Part shown: positions 1-10,006 of the stretch, piece after piece
Layout: the number at the start of each line of letters is the position of its first letter
Numbering within the stretch: position 1 is the first letter of the stretch
Assembly (NCBI RefSeq): GCF_030053775.1
Contig: NZ_CP125669.1
Coordinates: forward strand, 3,157,962-3,221,961
Length of the DNA stretch: 64,000 nt
Reading direction: 5' to 3'
Source: Acinetobacter corruptisaponis
Lineage (GTDB): Bacteria; Pseudomonadota; Gammaproteobacteria; Pseudomonadales; Moraxellaceae
The notes under the pieces: generated by a model
What the model was told of the DNA's origin: nothing
What the model saw: only the letters and a program-made list of their open reading frames with translations
Database searches by the model: none
Translations under genes and position numbers: made by a program

Positions 1-360
1 AATTGCAGTCCTTCCATGTTGAATAATAGTACCGTCTTTAATATTCCTATCTTTTGACTCCTTAATATATTGATAAAGAGTGCTATCATTAATCTCGCTC
101 AGATTTATAGAATTATCTTCAAGGAAATCACAGAACAAATTTAAACTATATGCTTTTTTTTGAACGGTTTTTGCTAATGGGCGAATATTATATGTTTGTG
201 AACCACCGCCATAATGAGTAATAAATGAATTAGCATTCCAATCAAACTTACCACCTTTCTTTAAAATCATGGGAAGTGGGCAATCATTGTTTTGGTCTAT
301 TCGCCTACTAGTATTGAGAAATTTAAGGTTAGGATCTTTTGCAACGACTACAGAAGACAT
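1..360 (-). CDS. Tyrosine recombinase, N-terminal part, cut by window edge
   Basis: Reading the minus strand from the ATG at 360-358 gives 120 codons without a stop before the window ends. The translation has the look of the SAM-like core-binding domain of phage integrases: a segment around residues 57-80 with a YNIRPLAKT motif followed by a helix ending in LFCDFLEDN and then LSEINDSTLYQYI. The catalytic domain would lie to the left, outside the window. Its start codon shares one base with the stop of the upstream small gene (TAATG), so the two are translationally coupled. It is the last visible gene of a recombinase operon. The fold assignment is inferred from pattern and context; which recombinase family it belongs to cannot be settled from the N-terminus. 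Confidence 0.65.
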   Translation of the reverse strand, partial: MSSVVVAKDPNLKFLNTSRRIDQNNDCPLPMILKKGGKFDWNANSFITHYGGGSQTYNIRPLAKTVQKKAYSLNLFCDFLEDNSINLSEINDSTLYQYIKESKDRNIKDGTIIQHGRTAI

Positions 361-896
361 TATTTAACCAGCCATAGTCGATTTCTACCTAGGATTTGAG
401 CCTGAGATAGAATAAGCTTTCTATATGCTGCATCGATTTCCTTATCTTCTCGACATTGATCTAAAAGACTCATATAAGCTCTATACACTTCCGCTAATGC
501 AACACGTAATTCCTCGTTTTCAATTTTTAGTTTGTTCACTTCCTTTTGTGATATTCTAGTGGTGGAATTACCTTTATCCTTCCTTTCTGATTCTGAGAGT
601 TTAGAAAGCCTATGATTGGCATTTTTAATTGAATCAATTAGATCGTTTAAATATTTTAAGTTATGCGCAGCATGAGCTGTATTGTAAGAATAAGATATAA
701 TATTATGTTCACTATCATTCCACTTATGAACTGAAGTTTGTGAAATGGTGTTATTTTTTATTTCCAAGCTGCTAGGTATATCTTCGAAGCATTCTATCTT
801 ATTTATGAGTTCAGTTTTTCGCTTTATAGATGAGGATATTTCAATCTTTTTATCGATAACTGATTTTGAAGTTTCCCCCTTCTTAAACTTTGACAT
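360..896 (-). CDS. Small coiled-coil protein of the recombinase operon
   Basis: I choose the ATG at 896-894 (178 aa) because a good AGGAA ribosome site lies seven bases upstream and it falls just after the stop of the preceding recombinase. An upstream ATG at 1001 would overlap that gene by 89 bp. The protein is charged and has a heptad-like helix near its C-terminal third (KLKIENEELRVALAEVYRAY), suggesting a coiled coil for partner binding. Small accessory proteins accompany recombinases in Tn554 (TnpC), in GInts (a small GinD protein) and in gamma-mobile-trio islands (GmtX). The size and operon position fit that role, but I cannot assign it to one of these by sequence. It is coupled to the next recombinase by a one-base stop/start overlap. 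Confidence 0.7.
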   Translation of the reverse strand: MSKFKKGETSKSVIDKKIEISSSIKRKTELINKIECFEDIPSSLEIKNNTISQTSVHKWNDSEHNIISYSYNTAHAAHNLKYLNDLIDSIKNANHRLSKLSESERKDKGNSTTRISQKEVNKLKIENEELRVALAEVYRAYMSLLDQCREDKEIDAAYRKLILSQAQILGRNRLWLVK

Positions 897-912
897 AACT
901 AAATTCCTACTT

Positions 913-2901
913 TTATGGCTTAATAAAGTAAAAGAAAACTTCGTTTCCATCGATCTTACAGAAACGGACTTGTTGACCTGTTTTTTCTTTATGTTCGTCA
1001 ATCAATCTACGAACCAGTGTCTCTAGCACAGTTGAAATATTTGTTGACTGTCTGGCTTTGTTAATTATGCTTCTCACTGCTTCATCACCATTAATATGCT
1101 TGTTTAATGATGCCCCTATCCGTGCAATAGTAGCCTCAGCTTCGTCGATCCATTCATCATCAGGTGACACTTCTGCATAATAGAATGTTTGATCGAGGTT
1201 AGAGTGGCCCATGAACCAAGATAGCTCATCTAATCCAACTTGATCTGAGAAGTTAAAATACACTACAGCAAATAGTCTTCTAAATTGGTGTGTTGATGGA
1301 TACCATCTTTTTCCACCGATCAGGGGAGATTCAATCCAGTCCATAAACATATTAATGGAAGCATTAATATAGTCATCGCTTAAAGGGTGTTTAGAGTTTT
1401 CCCCACCATCTTCACGAGCTGCACTTATTGATCTATATGACAATGCACAACCAAATAAAAATAGTTCATTCTCATCTCCTATAAAACCTCGTCTTTCTTC
1501 AAGTTCACATACCATTAAAGCGAACTCTAGACCGTAATCGTATATTAAATCAGGGATAGGTCTATGTACTTTTTCTAACTCTAACCTTTCTGAGCTTTTA
1601 GGAATTTTCATGACTATGTCAAACAAGCCATCAACTGGGGATTGTACAAAACAATTACGGTTTAAAGTCCGCAATGATGTTGCTCTGCCAGCAGAGAAGC
1701 TGGCGATCAAAATCCATATTGCAGCTGTGTAAAGTCTGATAGCCATATTAACAGACATGCCATTTCTTAATTCGCTATAGTCAAATTTATTGTCATCTCC
1801 TTTTTCCCATGACGTAATAATTAAAGGTTTGAGAGCGTCTGGGATCTTAGTTGTTTTATATACATAATTCTTTATCTCTAGGCTATATTTCCTGCTGGTT
1901 GATAAAGCTATACCAAGTTCTTTTATCCTGTTAACTTCGCCTTTAGATAAATCCGAAAGGTACTGACGAAGTGGCTCCCCATAAACGCGTGCAAAATGTA
2001 ATGCTGAGGAGGTTGTATGAAGGGATAATGAAATTGGCATCAATGGAGTTTTTACTCTATCGATCATTTCATCAAAAATAGTCCTTCCCGAAGAAAACAG
2101 TTTCATTGGCGAATACTTAAACTTATATTTTTGGGCAGTTCTTGCAGTAAAAAAGGCTTCCAGTTTAGATATTTCATTAGAGATTGTACTTTGACTTGGA
2201 AACAGATCAAAGTCTATGTCAAACTCTCGTGTACATGCATTATTGTATTCTCGCTTATACATCAATTTAGAAGTAAAGCTATCATCTTTTGATTCTAAGT
2301 ATTTAATTATTTTGTATTTAAGACTTTTAAATTCCCTAGTTGTAAGAGCAAACTCAGTTTTTATTAAAGACCAGTTTATATCGCTCCTTGAGTTCCATTT
2401 TATTAATATAAAATTAACTGCTTTCTCAAACAAAGCCCTCTCTACATTAAAAGATAACAAGTAATGTTTCAACTCTTTGAATTTGATTTGCTCTAGGCTT
2501 CTAACTAAAGGTTCGCTTTTGGCAATACGAAATTCATTTGCATGGTAGATGAGGTGAATTACAGATATAGCGATATCCGAAATCCTAGTTGGTCTTGTAA
2601 TTTTACCTGTTGAATCAAGATAAAGAAGACTGTTACGGATATCTATTAATAATGCTTCATTAATTTTGTCAGTCAGATACTCATTATCTGCAATCCTTTG
2701 TTTGAATTCAAACTTTTGTGCTTTATTAATGTTTTCCTTGTAGAAGGATAAATTAATACCAACTTTGGATAAGTACCAAGTTTTATCATTTATAGACTCG
2801 TTCAACATCCATCGAGGTTTAGGGTAAGAGGAATTAACAATGGTCTCTGGCAAGTCATTAGGGTCTATGCATTCCTTGATAGGGCTTAAACTACTTTTCA
2901 T
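913..2901 (-). CDS. Large tyrosine recombinase (662 aa)
   Basis: This is a site-specific DNA recombinase of the tyrosine class. The catalytic set is visible: an arginine in the AGRATSLRTL segment near residue 405, an H-x-x-R in THQFRR near residue 538, and the GHSNLDQTFYYAE box near residue 572 with the nucleophilic tyrosine. At 662 aa it is about twice the length of a phage integrase and is closer to Tn554 TnpB-type or GInt-type enzymes, with a long N-terminal half of unclear fold. It begins 11 bp after the 872-aa gene and is followed directly by the small coiled-coil gene, so it is the second gene of an operon. Codon use is AT-rich compared with the chromosome to the right, which agrees with acquisition on a mobile island. 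Confidence 0.85.
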   Translation of the reverse strand: MKSSLSPIKECIDPNDLPETIVNSSYPKPRWMLNESINDKTWYLSKVGINLSFYKENINKAQKFEFKQRIADNEYLTDKINEALLIDIRNSLLYLDSTGKITRPTRISDIAISVIHLIYHANEFRIAKSEPLVRSLEQIKFKELKHYLLSFNVERALFEKAVNFILIKWNSRSDINWSLIKTEFALTTREFKSLKYKIIKYLESKDDSFTSKLMYKREYNNACTREFDIDFDLFPSQSTISNEISKLEAFFTARTAQKYKFKYSPMKLFSSGRTIFDEMIDRVKTPLMPISLSLHTTSSALHFARVYGEPLRQYLSDLSKGEVNRIKELGIALSTSRKYSLEIKNYVYKTTKIPDALKPLIITSWEKGDDNKFDYSELRNGMSVNMAIRLYTAAIWILIASFSAGRATSLRTLNRNCFVQSPVDGLFDIVMKIPKSSERLELEKVHRPIPDLIYDYGLEFALMVCELEERRGFIGDENELFLFGCALSYRSISAAREDGGENSKHPLSDDYINASINMFMDWIESPLIGGKRWYPSTHQFRRLFAVVYFNFSDQVGLDELSWFMGHSNLDQTFYYAEVSPDDEWIDEAEATIARIGASLNKHINGDEAVRSIINKARQSTNISTVLETLVRRLIDEHKEKTGQQVRFCKIDGNEVFFYFIKP

Positions 2902-2912
2902 TATTTACACAC

Positions 2913-5531
2913 CTAATAACTATTTTTCTCGACATTTAACTGTGCTTTCCTAAGCATATTCTTCATCATTACTGAGGACTCTTGCCCAATCTTATCAAGT
3001 ACATCTTTACAGTTTTTCTTTAACTTCTCATCTTTACCATCTTTCGCATATTTTATAGCTAGTTGAAGGTTTTGATCAGATACACAAAAATATAGTGGGG
3101 TATCTTCCTCATTATCTATACAAGGGTTAGTTAGTTTTTTGTATAAATTACCTCCCATATCTGGATTGTTGAAAACTTGTTTTAGCTGTAATTTAAATTC
3201 GGCCTCACTCATATTTAGTGACTCGAAAGGTAATTTATCAGATGAGGTAGCCATAAACAGAAATATCTTCTGAAAGTTTCTTATTTTGAGCCTGTAAATT
3301 ATCTCAGTTAAATATTTCGGGATGTAACGATTAAGAGTTGTCTTAACAGTATTGCCAAAATATGTCGCAGTCTTGATGGAGTCGCCATTTGATTTTAAAT
3401 AAATTAAAACACCTTTTGATGTACGTACTTTTTTTAATGTAGCTTCCTGCAAAGTCGTGTTCTGAGGTGAGAGCGTCAAGCAGAACTTATTAAATTTATT
3501 TTGGAATGTTTCAGGACATGGAACAGTGACACCGTGACAAGTTAGGCAAACCCATAGATCTCGTATTCCCAAGGTCTCTCTGATTCTTGCTGTCATTTCT
3601 AATGCCATTCTTAAGCAAGTAGCTGCATTTATTTCATATGCATCTATATCGGCTAATGATTTATAAGATCCTTCTGCCTTTCTTGAGCGAGCGTTTCTAG
3701 CTCGTGGCTTTAAAGCTTTAATTCTTACAGAACCCTCATCATCCACTATAACAAATTCATGGCCGTGACCGTCAGATGATATTTTTACTCTATAAAGCGA
3801 GTACGGATTAATCCCTAATTCTTCTGTGATGATGGTTTGCATCGCAGATGCAATACTGCTTGTTAAGCCTAGATATCCAAGGATATCTTCGCTTATAGCG
3901 AGACCGTTAATATTATGTTGAGTTTTGCCATTCAGTAGATCATTAAAGTAATGATCGTAATAAGCAGTTAAATTATTTAAGCGTAGTGGATGTGCGCTAT
4001 TAAAAGGGTTTATCTTTGACTTAGAATTGCTGCCTTTTGTTCTACTTACGAGAAATTGAGGGTGGTTCATGAATTCATCAAACTGGCTTTGCTCTATGAT
4101 GATATTTTTATTACAAAACTTTTTGTACCCCTGAAAAACAATCTCTTGGGCGTTTTTCACAAGGATACACAAGTTATATGAAAGTTCGCTCTTTAAAGAT
4201 TCGATAAACTGGGGAGTGTGTATGTATTCATCACGCTTTTTTTCATCATACATGTCCACTTCACATATGAGCGGGTTGTTTTTTCGCACCTTTTCCGTAT
4301 TTGTACACCTACGTAAATTGTCCGGCATTTCAAGGTTTTCTGGTAATAGGCTATGTTTAACTAACACATCAAGTGAGTTCTTAACGTTCTGGAATTTACT
4401 ATACGCAGTATTTCTTTGATATTCATCAAGCAAGTTACCTCTATATTTTAAAAGCTCACCTTGAATAATTCTGGGATGTTTATACCACTCAATATTAGTT
4501 GATGAAATTTGCTCTAAAAATTGAATTAAGGGCTCTCTATGATGTTTCTTATGCTTAAAACTGTTAACGTGCTCTTTTAATCTATTCGCAATTTCTGGAG
4601 TGCAGGTGGAGTTTAGTATTTTATTAAAGTTCTCATCGGCGCTGGATTCATGTGCGAAAAGATTCGATATTTCTTCTGGTATAATTTCTGACTTAATTAG
4701 TTTGAATTGAGATTCAGTTGGTAAAGTAAGAAAATTATCTAGCTTATTTAATTCTTTCTTGTTAAAAAAATCTGTATTAATTAATCGTTTAATGATCATT
4801 ATAAGATTATTGATTAAGGCTATACTGCTTTTAAAAGTGTGTCTTTTGCAAAGGTCTATTCGAATATATTGTAGGCTTTTAGCTAGTTCACCTGAATCGT
4901 TATTGTTAAGTGGTTCATACAGTATTGCTATGTATCTTTTCATTAAAAATGATAGTTGGGTTTGTCGCTGCTTATTCGACTGAGATATAAAATTAGAAAT
5001 TAAATAATAAACATCAGCATTCAAAATTCCTGATAAGTATTCAAGTCTTAGCACAACAGTAGGTGAGAGGGGGGCATCTTTAGCGTTGCCTACTGTATCT
5101 GATTTGGAAAGGTCATAGTTGAGTTTGAGAGAAACCTCGAATGGAATTTTCTCAGCCTTACAGGCTTCGTATTGAGATTCAGTGAGACTACACATGAGAG
5201 AAGATAGACCATCGACATTTCCGCCTTTGAAATAGCTCTCATCAATCATGTGCTTTATGAGCAAGCAAATCTTTTCATACCTTTCATTTGCATCTTTAAA
5301 TTTATTCTGCTGGCAAAGGTCTGCACGAATGTAAGTAAGGTTAAGAATTAGCTCGTTTGTATCATCATTGTTGAAAGGTGAATGGATCAGTTCGATGTAC
5401 CGAATCAAGATAAGGGAAAGCAAGGGTTGCTGATTCGTGCTCTTAGAATCAATCCATTTTCTGACCAACTCACCGACACTAATAAACGTAGATAAAAAAA
5501 TGAGCCTTTCGTCATGATTTATCACAGCCAT
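2913..5531 (-). CDS. Very large divergent tyrosine recombinase with N-terminal repeats (872 aa)
   Basis: The C-terminal third resembles a tyrosine recombinase catalytic domain. A TARIRETLGI segment near residue 645 matches the first arginine box. KKVRTSKG near residue 700 aligns with the H-x-x-R box but has lysine for histidine. The segment YFGNTVKTTLNRYIP near residue 735 matches the tyrosine box, with GN in place of the usual GH. The N-terminal half contains at least two, probably three, copies of a ~95-residue module (about residues 36-132, 191-288 and a weaker one at 333-404) sharing an N-N-D-(T/S)-x-E-L ... YIR-x-DLC pattern and an LTESQ/PTESQ motif. It is the first gene of the recombinase operon and starts about 100 bp from the ligA junction. 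It may be catalytic or a DNA-binding partner of the 662-aa enzyme. This is inference from motifs only. Confidence 0.7.
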   Translation of the reverse strand: MAVINHDERLIFLSTFISVGELVRKWIDSKSTNQQPLLSLILIRYIELIHSPFNNDDTNELILNLTYIRADLCQQNKFKDANERYEKICLLIKHMIDESYFKGGNVDGLSSLMCSLTESQYEACKAEKIPFEVSLKLNYDLSKSDTVGNAKDAPLSPTVVLRLEYLSGILNADVYYLISNFISQSNKQRQTQLSFLMKRYIAILYEPLNNNDSGELAKSLQYIRIDLCKRHTFKSSIALINNLIMIIKRLINTDFFNKKELNKLDNFLTLPTESQFKLIKSEIIPEEISNLFAHESSADENFNKILNSTCTPEIANRLKEHVNSFKHKKHHREPLIQFLEQISSTNIEWYKHPRIIQGELLKYRGNLLDEYQRNTAYSKFQNVKNSLDVLVKHSLLPENLEMPDNLRRCTNTEKVRKNNPLICEVDMYDEKKRDEYIHTPQFIESLKSELSYNLCILVKNAQEIVFQGYKKFCNKNIIIEQSQFDEFMNHPQFLVSRTKGSNSKSKINPFNSAHPLRLNNLTAYYDHYFNDLLNGKTQHNINGLAISEDILGYLGLTSSIASAMQTIITEELGINPYSLYRVKISSDGHGHEFVIVDDEGSVRIKALKPRARNARSRKAEGSYKSLADIDAYEINAATCLRMALEMTARIRETLGIRDLWVCLTCHGVTVPCPETFQNKFNKFCLTLSPQNTTLQEATLKKVRTSKGVLIYLKSNGDSIKTATYFGNTVKTTLNRYIPKYLTEIIYRLKIRNFQKIFLFMATSSDKLPFESLNMSEAEFKLQLKQVFNNPDMGGNLYKKLTNPCIDNEEDTPLYFCVSDQNLQLAIKYAKDGKDEKLKKNCKDVLDKIGQESSVMMKNMLRKAQLNVEKNSY

Positions 5532-5633
5532 TCTCTTTTTGATAGTTTCAACTAGTGAAGATGTTCAAGTTTTATATCAAAACTTCAGTTATTACAATAA
5601 TATTTGCATTATGAAAAGTTAGTTGTAAGGTGA
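5532..5633. other. End of the recombinase island / junction with ligA
   Basis: This short AT-rich stretch separates the start of the first recombinase gene from the ligA remnant. An in-frame stop (5631-5633) lies two codons before recognisable LigA coding sequence (DVIPKI), so the island boundary must fall at about 5634-5640. No obvious long terminal inverted repeat is visible, which fits site-specific tyrosine recombinase islands. The other end, and any direct repeat, lies outside the window. Confidence 0.6.
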
Positions 5634-6521
<888 letters not shown>

Positions 6522-6542
6522 ACTTTTATTTTAACTTATATG

Positions 6543-6608
6543 GACGAACACAGTTTGCCACTATAAATCAGTAATATATGGCATGTAGGGTCGAACTGTG
6601 TTCGACCC
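6543..6608. repeat. Short inverted-repeat element after ligA
   Basis: An 11-base arm CGAACACAGTT at 6545-6555 is the inverse complement of AACTGTGTTCG at 6594-6604, and the right arm also forms a tight local hairpin (GGGTCGAA / TTCGACCC, 6588-6608). The whole is about 65 bp and sits between convergent genes. It may be a small REP- or MITE-like repeat that also ends transcription. Confidence 0.5.
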
Positions 6609-6629
6609 CTATGATGCAATGTTATCGGT

Positions 6630-7685
6630 TTAGATATATTTTTTCACAATCCCATCATCAAGCAATTGCTGGAAATGTTCACAGACACTTTCACGGATAT
6701 CGTGATATTGAATCCCCAGATCTTTCACACTACGTTGTGAATTAAAGTAGATTGGATAACCCATATTGAGTTTTACAAATTGACGTGAATGTCCAAATAC
6801 TGGTGCAATCAAAGAAAATGCTGTTTTAGGCACAGTAAAATGTGGAAAAGGGTATCTGTAGCCAAATTTTTGCGTTAATGCCTTACCCATTTCTAGTAGG
6901 CTTAATGTCCCACCACAAATGATATAGCGACCCTGTGCCTGAGGGTTTAAGGCAGCAGCCACATGCGCATCCGCTACATCACGAACATCAACAATGCCAT
7001 TCCACATCGGTGGTACACCAAACAGGGTGGTGCCATTGCCAAACTGTTGTAGTACTTCAATACTGCCAGACTGACTTGCATCAGTTAGTGATGGTCCCAT
7101 CACCAGTGCAGGGTTGATACAGACAAGACTCCAGCGATTTTGTTGCTCTGCCATTTCCCAGGCTTTGCGTTCTGCGGCAACTTTCGAGTATGGGTATGGT
7201 TGATGGGTTTCACTGCTGGTATTGTTCCAGTGGCTTTCATCAAACTCATTATTCGCGGTATTTTGAATTTCCACCGCATCGCCATAAGTTGAGGCAATGC
7301 TTGAGGTCAGCACCACTCGTTTTACTGATTCAGTGCGATTGACACTGTCCAGTACATTTTCTGTTCCTTTTACCGCAGGCTCAATGATGTCTTTTACCGC
7401 ATCCTTATAGTTGGTCACAACAAAAGGCGAGGCTGTATGAATCACGATTTCACAGCCTTGCATGGCTTCATCAAAAGAACCAGATTCAAGTAAATCGGCT
7501 TTAAAAAACTGAATTTGTCCCGATGACTGTTCTGCAATGTCATAAAGATGCTGAATCTTTTCTATTTTTGAGGGATCACGAACTGTTGCATGAACATTAT
7601 AACCCTGATTCAACAGGCGTTCGATAATCCAGCCCGCAATATAACCCGTTGCACCCGTGACCAAGATTGGCTTACTTTTATCCAT
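6630..7685 (-). CDS. NAD(P)-dependent SDR-type epimerase/reductase (dihydroflavonol-reductase-like)
   Basis: This 351-aa protein belongs to the extended short-chain dehydrogenase/reductase superfamily. The N-terminal Rossmann signature GATGYIAGWI (residues 11-20) binds the dinucleotide. TSSIAS and the YPYSK motif supply the catalytic Ser, Tyr and Lys. The pattern TASPF and the overall length are typical of the dihydroflavonol-4-reductase/cinnamoyl-CoA-reductase-like branch, whose bacterial members reduce aldehydes or ketones of unknown identity. It is a single gene, convergent with ligA. The natural substrate cannot be read from the sequence. Confidence 0.8.
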   Translation of the reverse strand: MDKSKPILVTGATGYIAGWIIERLLNQGYNVHATVRDPSKIEKIQHLYDIAEQSSGQIQFFKADLLESGSFDEAMQGCEIVIHTASPFVVTNYKDAVKDIIEPAVKGTENVLDSVNRTESVKRVVLTSSIASTYGDAVEIQNTANNEFDESHWNNTSSETHQPYPYSKVAAERKAWEMAEQQNRWSLVCINPALVMGPSLTDASQSGSIEVLQQFGNGTTLFGVPPMWNGIVDVRDVADAHVAAALNPQAQGRYIICGGTLSLLEMGKALTQKFGYRYPFPHFTVPKTAFSLIAPVFGHSRQFVKLNMGYPIYFNSQRSVKDLGIQYHDIRESVCEHFQQLLDDGIVKKYI

Positions 7686-8037
7686 TTTATTTCCGCATTG
7701 TGTTTTTGTGATTGATGTTATTTACCGAATTTTGTGTAAACAAACAACAGCCGAGCAGTCATTTTTTAATGTTTTTTGATCAAAATTGCAGTGGAATAAG
7801 AAGCATTGCGAATCGTTACAAAAAACTAAATAAAGGATTTTGATTAAATTCATTGAGTTGTGAAGCTCTGCCCAATGTGCAAAGGCTTATTTTAATTAGA
7901 TAAATTGGGCGAATTAAAACTGTAAATGCGTATGTTTCTCATTTTAATTTTATAAAAATCATGAACTTACATACTTTTGGTTTTGCAATTATTGTGTAAA
8001 TTGACCATAATGTTGTCATTCGATAGGAGTAAGTATT
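7686..8037. other. Intergenic region between divergent SDR gene and bfr
   Basis: About 350 bp, AT-rich, with no open frame I believe in. It must hold the promoters of both divergent genes. The only element I can place with confidence is the bfr ribosome site AGGAG at 8025-8029. I looked for a clear Fur box and did not find one. Confidence 0.4.
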
Positions 8038-8502
8038 ATGCGTGGCAATCCAGAAGTCATCGACTATTTAAATATGCTCATTGGCGGTGAATTGGCTGCC
8101 CGTGATCAATATTTAATCCATTCCCGTATGTATGAAGATTGGGGCTTGAGCAAGATTTACGAGCGTATTGACCATGAGATGCAGGAAGAAGCTTCCCATG
8201 CAGACTCAATCATTCGCCGTGTTTTGTTTTTGGGCGCCCAGCCAAATATGAGCCGTGAAGACATCAATGTGGGTACAGATGTTGTGAGCTGCTTAAAAGC
8301 AGATTTGGCACTTGAATATCATGTTCGTGAGAAGCTTGCGAAAGGTATTAAATTGTGTGAAGAAAAAGGCGATTTTATTAGCCGTGATATGTTGCGCCAG
8401 CAGCTTTCTGACACAGAAGAAGATCATACTTACTGGTTGGAAAAGCAGTTACGTTTAATTGAATTGATTGGTTTGCAAAACTATATTCAATCGCAGATGT
8501 AA
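8038..8502 (+). CDS. bfr: Bacterioferritin
   Basis: At 154 aa this has the standard bacterioferritin length. The ferroxidase ligands are visible: E18 in [11 protein letters not shown]51 and H54 in [11 protein letters not shown], and E127/H130 in DTEEDHTYW. Met52 in the HEMQEE helix matches the haem-ligand position. Bacterioferritin oxidises ferrous iron and stores it as a mineral core in a 24-subunit shell in the cytoplasm. The start is supported by an AGGAG site nine bases upstream. It stands alone, with a hairpin terminator right after its stop. Regulation by iron is known for the family but I cannot see the operator here. Confidence 0.93.
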   Translation: MRGNPEVIDYLNMLIGGELAARDQYLIHSRMYEDWGLSKIYERIDHEMQEEASHADSIIRRVLFLGAQPNMSREDINVGTDVVSCLKADLALEYHVREKLAKGIKLCEEKGDFISRDMLRQQLSDTEEDHTYWLEKQLRLIELIGLQNYIQSQM

Positions 8503-8512
8503 TTTAAATGGA

Positions 8513-8540
8513 AATGCCAACTGAAAAGTTGGCTTTCTTT
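8513..8540. terminator. Terminator shared by bfr and the convergent membrane gene
   Basis: A GCCAACT / AGTTGGC stem (8516-8533) is followed by a T-rich tract on the plus strand. It lies between convergent stops and probably serves bfr. Confidence 0.7.
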
Positions 8541-9193
8541 TATCTGATCAAATAAAAATAAAATGCAAAACAGAGCACGACTGCAAAAACGAGATACAAA
8601 ATAATAGGTGGAATATCCTGCCTTAATGAAAATAATCTTTCTTTAGGATGATTAATATTCAAGCCATAATACTGTTGGCAGAGCTCAATGATCTGTGTTT
8701 GATTCTCTTCTGAAAATGAGGATAAATCGAGTTGGCTAAATGTTGTTTTATGCTTTGATGTAAATTGTATTGCACTAAACTGTTGTGAAGATTTAAAAAT
8801 TTTGTGTGGTTTAATCCATAAGATGTAGGCTAAATCATTCTTTTGTATGACAGTATAAACTTTAAATCGATAAATTGACCAATAAATTTTTTCTGGCGTT
8901 ATACTTAATGATAGATTGATTATGATTGATTTAATCATCCACTGAATAACAACTAGTATTAAAATGCAAACAAAGATCAATGTGACTACAGTCCAGTCGA
9001 TAATTTCTATAGGATTGATCATCAATTGATAAAGATAGTTTGGCAAAGTTTGGAGTGGAAAATCTTCCTGAATTTTGTTTTCTTTAAGCCATGATTTAAA
9101 AAATAAGTAAAGAATACAAATTAATAATATAATTTTAGGAAAATGGTTAGGTGGGTAATCATATATTGGTATTTGAATTTTAAATTGCTGCAT
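8540..9193 (-). CDS. Hypothetical inner-membrane protein (217 aa)
   Basis: I do not recognise this gene. The protein has three hydrophobic segments: near residues 17-36, near residues 62-85, and a strongly hydrophobic one at the very C-terminus (about 193-214). A soluble stretch of about 100 residues lies between the second and third. The layout suggests a membrane protein with one cytoplasmic or periplasmic domain, somewhat like proteins annotated with PH-like or YcxB-like domains (the segment ending in KIYWSIYRFKVYTVI is compatible), but this is weak. The gene is AT-rich and is flanked by bfr (convergent) and the peroxiredoxin gene (same strand). Confidence 0.6.
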   Translation of the reverse strand: MQQFKIQIPIYDYPPNHFPKIILLICILYLFFKSWLKENKIQEDFPLQTLPNYLYQLMINPIEIIDWTVVTLIFVCILILVVIQWMIKSIIINLSLSITPEKIYWSIYRFKVYTVIQKNDLAYILWIKPHKIFKSSQQFSAIQFTSKHKTTFSQLDLSSFSEENQTQIIELCQQYYGLNINHPKERLFSLRQDIPPIILYLVFAVVLCFAFYFYLIR

Positions 9194-9303
9194 TATCTAT
9201 CCTGAATTTTTATTTTTAAGTCAAAAGATATTATATTCATTTATTCATATTTAAGGGTAACGGTATTTTGCTCCCCTTAAAATTTCATATAAGTAGCTTA
9301 AAA

Positions 9304-9879
9304 TTATTTATTCTGTACCTCTTTTAAATCTTTCAACACTTGATCAGCATGGGTTTGTGTATTTACGCTGGTGTAGTGATACATGATTGCCCCTTGCGGA
9401 TTGATTAAAAAGCTTTCTCTTTTCGCCACTTTAGCAACTCCGAAATTTCGAACAATACCAAATTTTCCAGCAAGTTCCCCTTGATCATCTGCAAGAATTG
9501 GGAAAGGTAGCCCCAGTTTTTCTGAGAACTTTTGATGTGAGGCGACATCATCCAAGCTCACGCCCAATACCACTGCATTCGATTTTAAAAATTGAGGATA
9601 GAGTGATTTAAATTGATTGGCTTCTTGGGTACAGCCCGCAGTGTTATCTTTTGGGTAGAAATAAAGAACAATCCATTTACCTTTATATTGGCTGAGCGTA
9701 TGCCATTGACCTTTCTGGTCTTGCAACTTGAAATCAGGCGCGGATTGTCCCACCCATTCCTTTTGAGCGGTATCTTGTTTGGAAAATAAGGTGCTTTGTG
9801 CTGTGGTTAGGCTTGGTGTGCTCAGTAGAATAAGGGAACTACATAAAATAAGAACTTTGGACGTTATCATATTCATCAT
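9304..9879 (-). CDS. Exported thiol peroxidase, Bcp/AhpC-TSA family
   Basis: A 191-aa peroxiredoxin that reduces hydroperoxides. The peroxidatic cysteine lies in NTAGCTQEA. The second cysteine found five residues later in many Bcp proteins is replaced by asparagine, so this is likely a one-Cys type or uses a partner thiol. I choose the ATG at 9879 because it begins a clear signal peptide (hydrophobic LILCSSLILLSTPSL followed by TTAQS), whereas the longer frame from 9924 adds 15 residues in front. The protein is therefore probably periplasmic, unlike E. coli Bcp. It is divergent from the biotin cluster, with no visible operon partner. Confidence 0.85.
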   Translation of the reverse strand: MMNMITSKVLILCSSLILLSTPSLTTAQSTLFSKQDTAQKEWVGQSAPDFKLQDQKGQWHTLSQYKGKWIVLYFYPKDNTAGCTQEANQFKSLYPQFLKSNAVVLGVSLDDVASHQKFSEKLGLPFPILADDQGELAGKFGIVRNFGVAKVAKRESFLINPQGAIMYHYTSVNTQTHADQVLKDLKEVQNK

Positions 9880-10006
9880 TGTGATCTCAAAGTATCGTTG
9901 GAGTAATAGCACATATTTTAGCAAATTGAGTCGTGTCAGCTAGAAAAAATAACCAATCTATGCGATGTTTTATACAAAATGATTGATCAGCATTAAAGGT
10001 ATACAT

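Noticed and set aside
745-1026. Plus-strand frame of 93 codons in the recombinase operon
   Set aside because: It lies opposite two coupled genes and has no ribosome site or recognisable product.
7738-8037. A Fur operator upstream of bfr
   Set aside because: The region is AT-rich but no convincing match to the 19-bp palindrome could be found by eye.
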